Below are positions 8,861-10,761 of a stretch of 10,761 nucleotides of DNA, one piece after another. A model generated the notes under the pieces. It saw nothing but the letters and a program-made list of their open reading frames with translations. It ran no database searches and had not been told where the DNA came from. Source of the DNA: Conidiobolus incongruus B7586 (lineage: Eukaryota; Entomophthoromycota; Entomophthoromycetes; Entomophthorales; Conidiobolaceae). The position numbers were made by a program, and so were the translations under genes. The stretch spans positions 1 to 10,761 of the forward strand of contig JNEM01007127.1 in the NCBI GenBank assembly GCA_000697335.1. Direction: 5' to 3'. The first letter of the stretch is position 1. Each line of letters begins with the position of its first letter.

Positions 8861-9522
8861 TCATTTACGCTTACGAGCTTGATTCTCTTCCTCAATCAAT
8901 TCTTGAGCAGTAGCAGCTGAAATCTTCTCTTTCATCGCAAGCTGAGCTTGATCTAATTCCTTTTTCCAGATCGCTCTTTGGATATTTACTTCACGCTCAG
9001 CAGCTCTTAAACGTTCAAAGTCAATTTGGGTAGTACGTAATTTTTCATGAGCAATCATCTCGGAAGCAGTTTGATAAATGGATTTTCCCCATCCTTGATT
9101 AAAAGTTTCAGCTTCTTGAATAACTTCCATAACTTCTTGTTCTAATTCTTCTTCAGCTCTTTGGAAAGAATTCCAAACATCCTCACCAATAGAACCTTGT
9201 TTCAAAAGCTTACTTAAAGGTGGTCTTTGTTCACGCATTTGAAGCACTCTGGTGACAACAGTCATTGCTCGTCTAAGTAAAGCAGCTTTGAGTAAGTATT
9301 CATCAGGGCTTTCGGATTGTAATAAAGCAATGTAAATATCACGACTCTTCCAATTATCGAACCAAGGCTTGACTTTTGAGGCAGCTAAATTCGATTAATA
9401 ATTATTAATGCATCAAAAATCTATTAAAAAATACCTGTAGCCTTATTCTTGTGATAAAAACGAACGAAAGTACCAAATACTACAGTCCATCCAAGAAAGT
9501 AAAATAATACAACACCTAGCAT
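8861..9522 (-). CDS. SEC66: SEC66/SEC71-like subunit of the ER Sec62/63 translocation complex, 2 exons
   Basis: Exons 9522-9435 and 9384-8861 give 203 aa (yeast Sec66/Sec71: 206). Known role: with Sec63, Sec62 and Sec72 it forms the complex that drives post-translational import of secretory proteins into the ER; its cytosolic domain holds Sec72. Seen: one N-terminal membrane segment (about 2-22, MLGVVLFYFLGWTVVFGTF) followed by basic residues, giving N-out (lumen)/C-in (cytosol) topology; then W37, SRDIYIALL (43-51), LLKAALLRRAM (60-70), the conserved LLKQGSIGEDVW (89-100) and an EAETFNQGWG motif (120-129) shared with Sec66 proteins; then a charged helical, probably coiled-coil tail (141-203) ending in RKRK. 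An in-frame TAA stands three codons before the ATG, so the start is firm unless another exon exists. Odd point: almost no lumenal N-terminus, whereas yeast has about 30 residues. No break seen. Confidence 0.9.
9385..9434 (-). other. SEC66 intron (50 bases)
   Basis: Donor GTATTT, acceptor CGAATTTAG, branch-like TTAAT in the last 15 bases. It splits an Ala codon after one base (residue 30), right after the membrane segment and its basic flank. Retention would hit a TAA within a few codons. The joined frame continues as AASKVKPWFDNWKSRDIYIA, in line with Sec66 relatives. Confidence 0.88.
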
Positions 9523-10761
9523 TTTTATTTATATTTTATATATTAAACTTTGTTTTTATTTTAATTGGAGTAATGAATAGTTTTCTTAGATATAGCTTAT
9601 ATATTTTTTTTTTCAAATTCCTTATCCCATAATACTGATTTCCTAAAATGGTACTGCTTGTCATTATATCATTCGTCAATTTGTCCGGTCAAAATAATAA
9701 TCATTAACTTAGATACATCATCTCATTTACAAAATTAAATTAGCATTATAATCTTTGTATAAATCATGAATAAAGTTAATAAAATAATCAATTTATATAT
9801 TTTTTCAAAAAGATCATGTTATAAAAACTAATGAATATAAAAATTCCAAGTCATTTTAAATTAAGTTCGATTATTAATTGATAATTTTTGAACAAGAGTG
9901 GAATATTCAAAATTGAATACCTCATTTGAATATATCTGATTCATTTGAATTTCAATGCGTAAATATTTGTTTTGTTATTAGTTTTTTAAAAATCAAAAAT
10001 ATTAATATAATATATTCTGTCAAAAAATAATCTTTATTTAATATAGTTACTTCAAAATTTACAATTTTATTATATATATTGACTTATTCTAATATTGCAA
10101 GGCCTTTCTAATTGTTTATATTCCCATATGTATATATTATACTATTATTTATATTTTTCAATATTAATGAGTATTAAATTGATTAAATAAATATATATTG
10201 TAAATTTGAATGATATTGGCATTTTACTTATAAACATAATTTTAAAAAACAATTATTCCATTCTATTATAATTAATTGATTTGAAAAATTTGTTGGATAA
10301 AAATGCATTTGCAAATTTCATTAATTAATTTGTCATTAACAAATATCATTGATATTAAAAATATTTTATACACATCGCTTATATCGATTTTTGATTGATG
10401 ATATAGTTTTTTATTATCTGTGTATCTAATTTTCAAACTACCATTTATAATTAAATTCGAATAGCCTTATTAAAACCCAATATTATCATTTGAGTAAAAA
10501 GGATAATTATAATATATAGATTGATTTTATCAATTATCATATAATTCAAATAGTAATAATAATACTAATATCTTTATCAAAACTATTTTTATAATTAATA
10601 AAGATCCAAGAGATATTCTGTATTCAAATTAAAATTTAATTAAATATTATTAAAATGAAAATCAAATACCATTATCAATTTTATTCCAAATAAAATAAAT
10701 ATGATATTATATCAAAAATAAATATATATTTATATATGTTTTAATTTTTAAAGTTATATAA
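9523..10761. other. AT-rich region upstream of SEC66
   Basis: Apart from the candidate promoter and a somewhat less A/T-rich patch at about 9620-9700 (which contains TGTCCGGTC), nothing could be supported: both strands are dense in stops, and no tRNA, repeat family or mobile element was recognised. A short TAA-type microsatellite occurs near 10552-10566. If a divergent plus-strand gene exists, it starts beyond the window. Confidence 0.65.
9596..9613 (-). promoter_or_regulatory. Candidate SEC66 core promoter: TATATAAG next to an A10 tract
   Basis: On the minus strand, TATATAAG (9603-9596) sits about 75 bases before the SEC66 ATG and directly after a run of ten A (9613-9604). Poly(dA:dT) tracts next to a TATA-like element are common in fungal promoters and keep nucleosomes off. 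The A/T-rich background weakens the case. The start codon has A at -3 within an A-run, a favourable context. Confidence 0.35.

Noticed and set aside
1-10761. tRNA, rRNA, CRISPR, LTR or other mobile or virus-like elements
   Set aside because: Both strands were read for conserved tRNA boxes, long terminal repeats, transposase or reverse-transcriptase motifs and regular repeat-spacer spacing; none was found.

Overview
The window is nuclear DNA of a fungus, most likely a basidiomycete. Genes are broken by very short introns (48-55 bases, GT...AG, several with a CTAAC/CTAAT branch site). The three protein products are fungal endomembrane proteins, and the SEC66-like protein resembles the basidiomycete form most. 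The genus cannot be named from sequence alone. Intergenic DNA is extremely AT-rich and long for a fungus (about 0.85-1.9 kb), while exons are clearly richer in G+C.

Layout. 1-1880 is AT-rich with no supportable gene; its last 450 bases or so probably hold the promoter and leader of the first gene. 1881-3223 (+) is a three-exon DHHC protein acyltransferase of the Erf2 family (412 aa after splicing). 3224-4074 is the tail-to-tail spacer. 4075-7673 (-) is a five-exon gene for a 1131-aa Mdm1/SNX-RGS-type protein: membrane anchor, PXA, C2, RGS, coiled coil, PX, PXC. 7674-8860 is AT-rich spacer. 8861-9522 (-) is a two-exon SEC66/SEC71-like subunit of the ER post-translational translocon (203 aa). 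9523-10761 is AT-rich with a candidate SEC66 promoter at its start and nothing else I can support. All seven introns were placed by hand from splice signals plus reading-frame and domain continuity; each join restores a family motif.

The three products all act on or at the ER membrane (Ras palmitoylation, ER-vacuole/lipid-droplet contact, protein import), but they are ordinary single-copy housekeeping genes in separate transcription units and I see no sign of a cluster with joint function. The most interesting item is the Mdm1-like protein: it carries a C2 domain spread over four exons whose calcium ligands seem replaced, an RGS domain without the usual G-alpha contact asparagines, and a PX domain with a degenerate phosphoinositide pocket. 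No tRNA, rRNA, CRISPR, virus-like element or transposon was recognised, and no previously undescribed system is evident.
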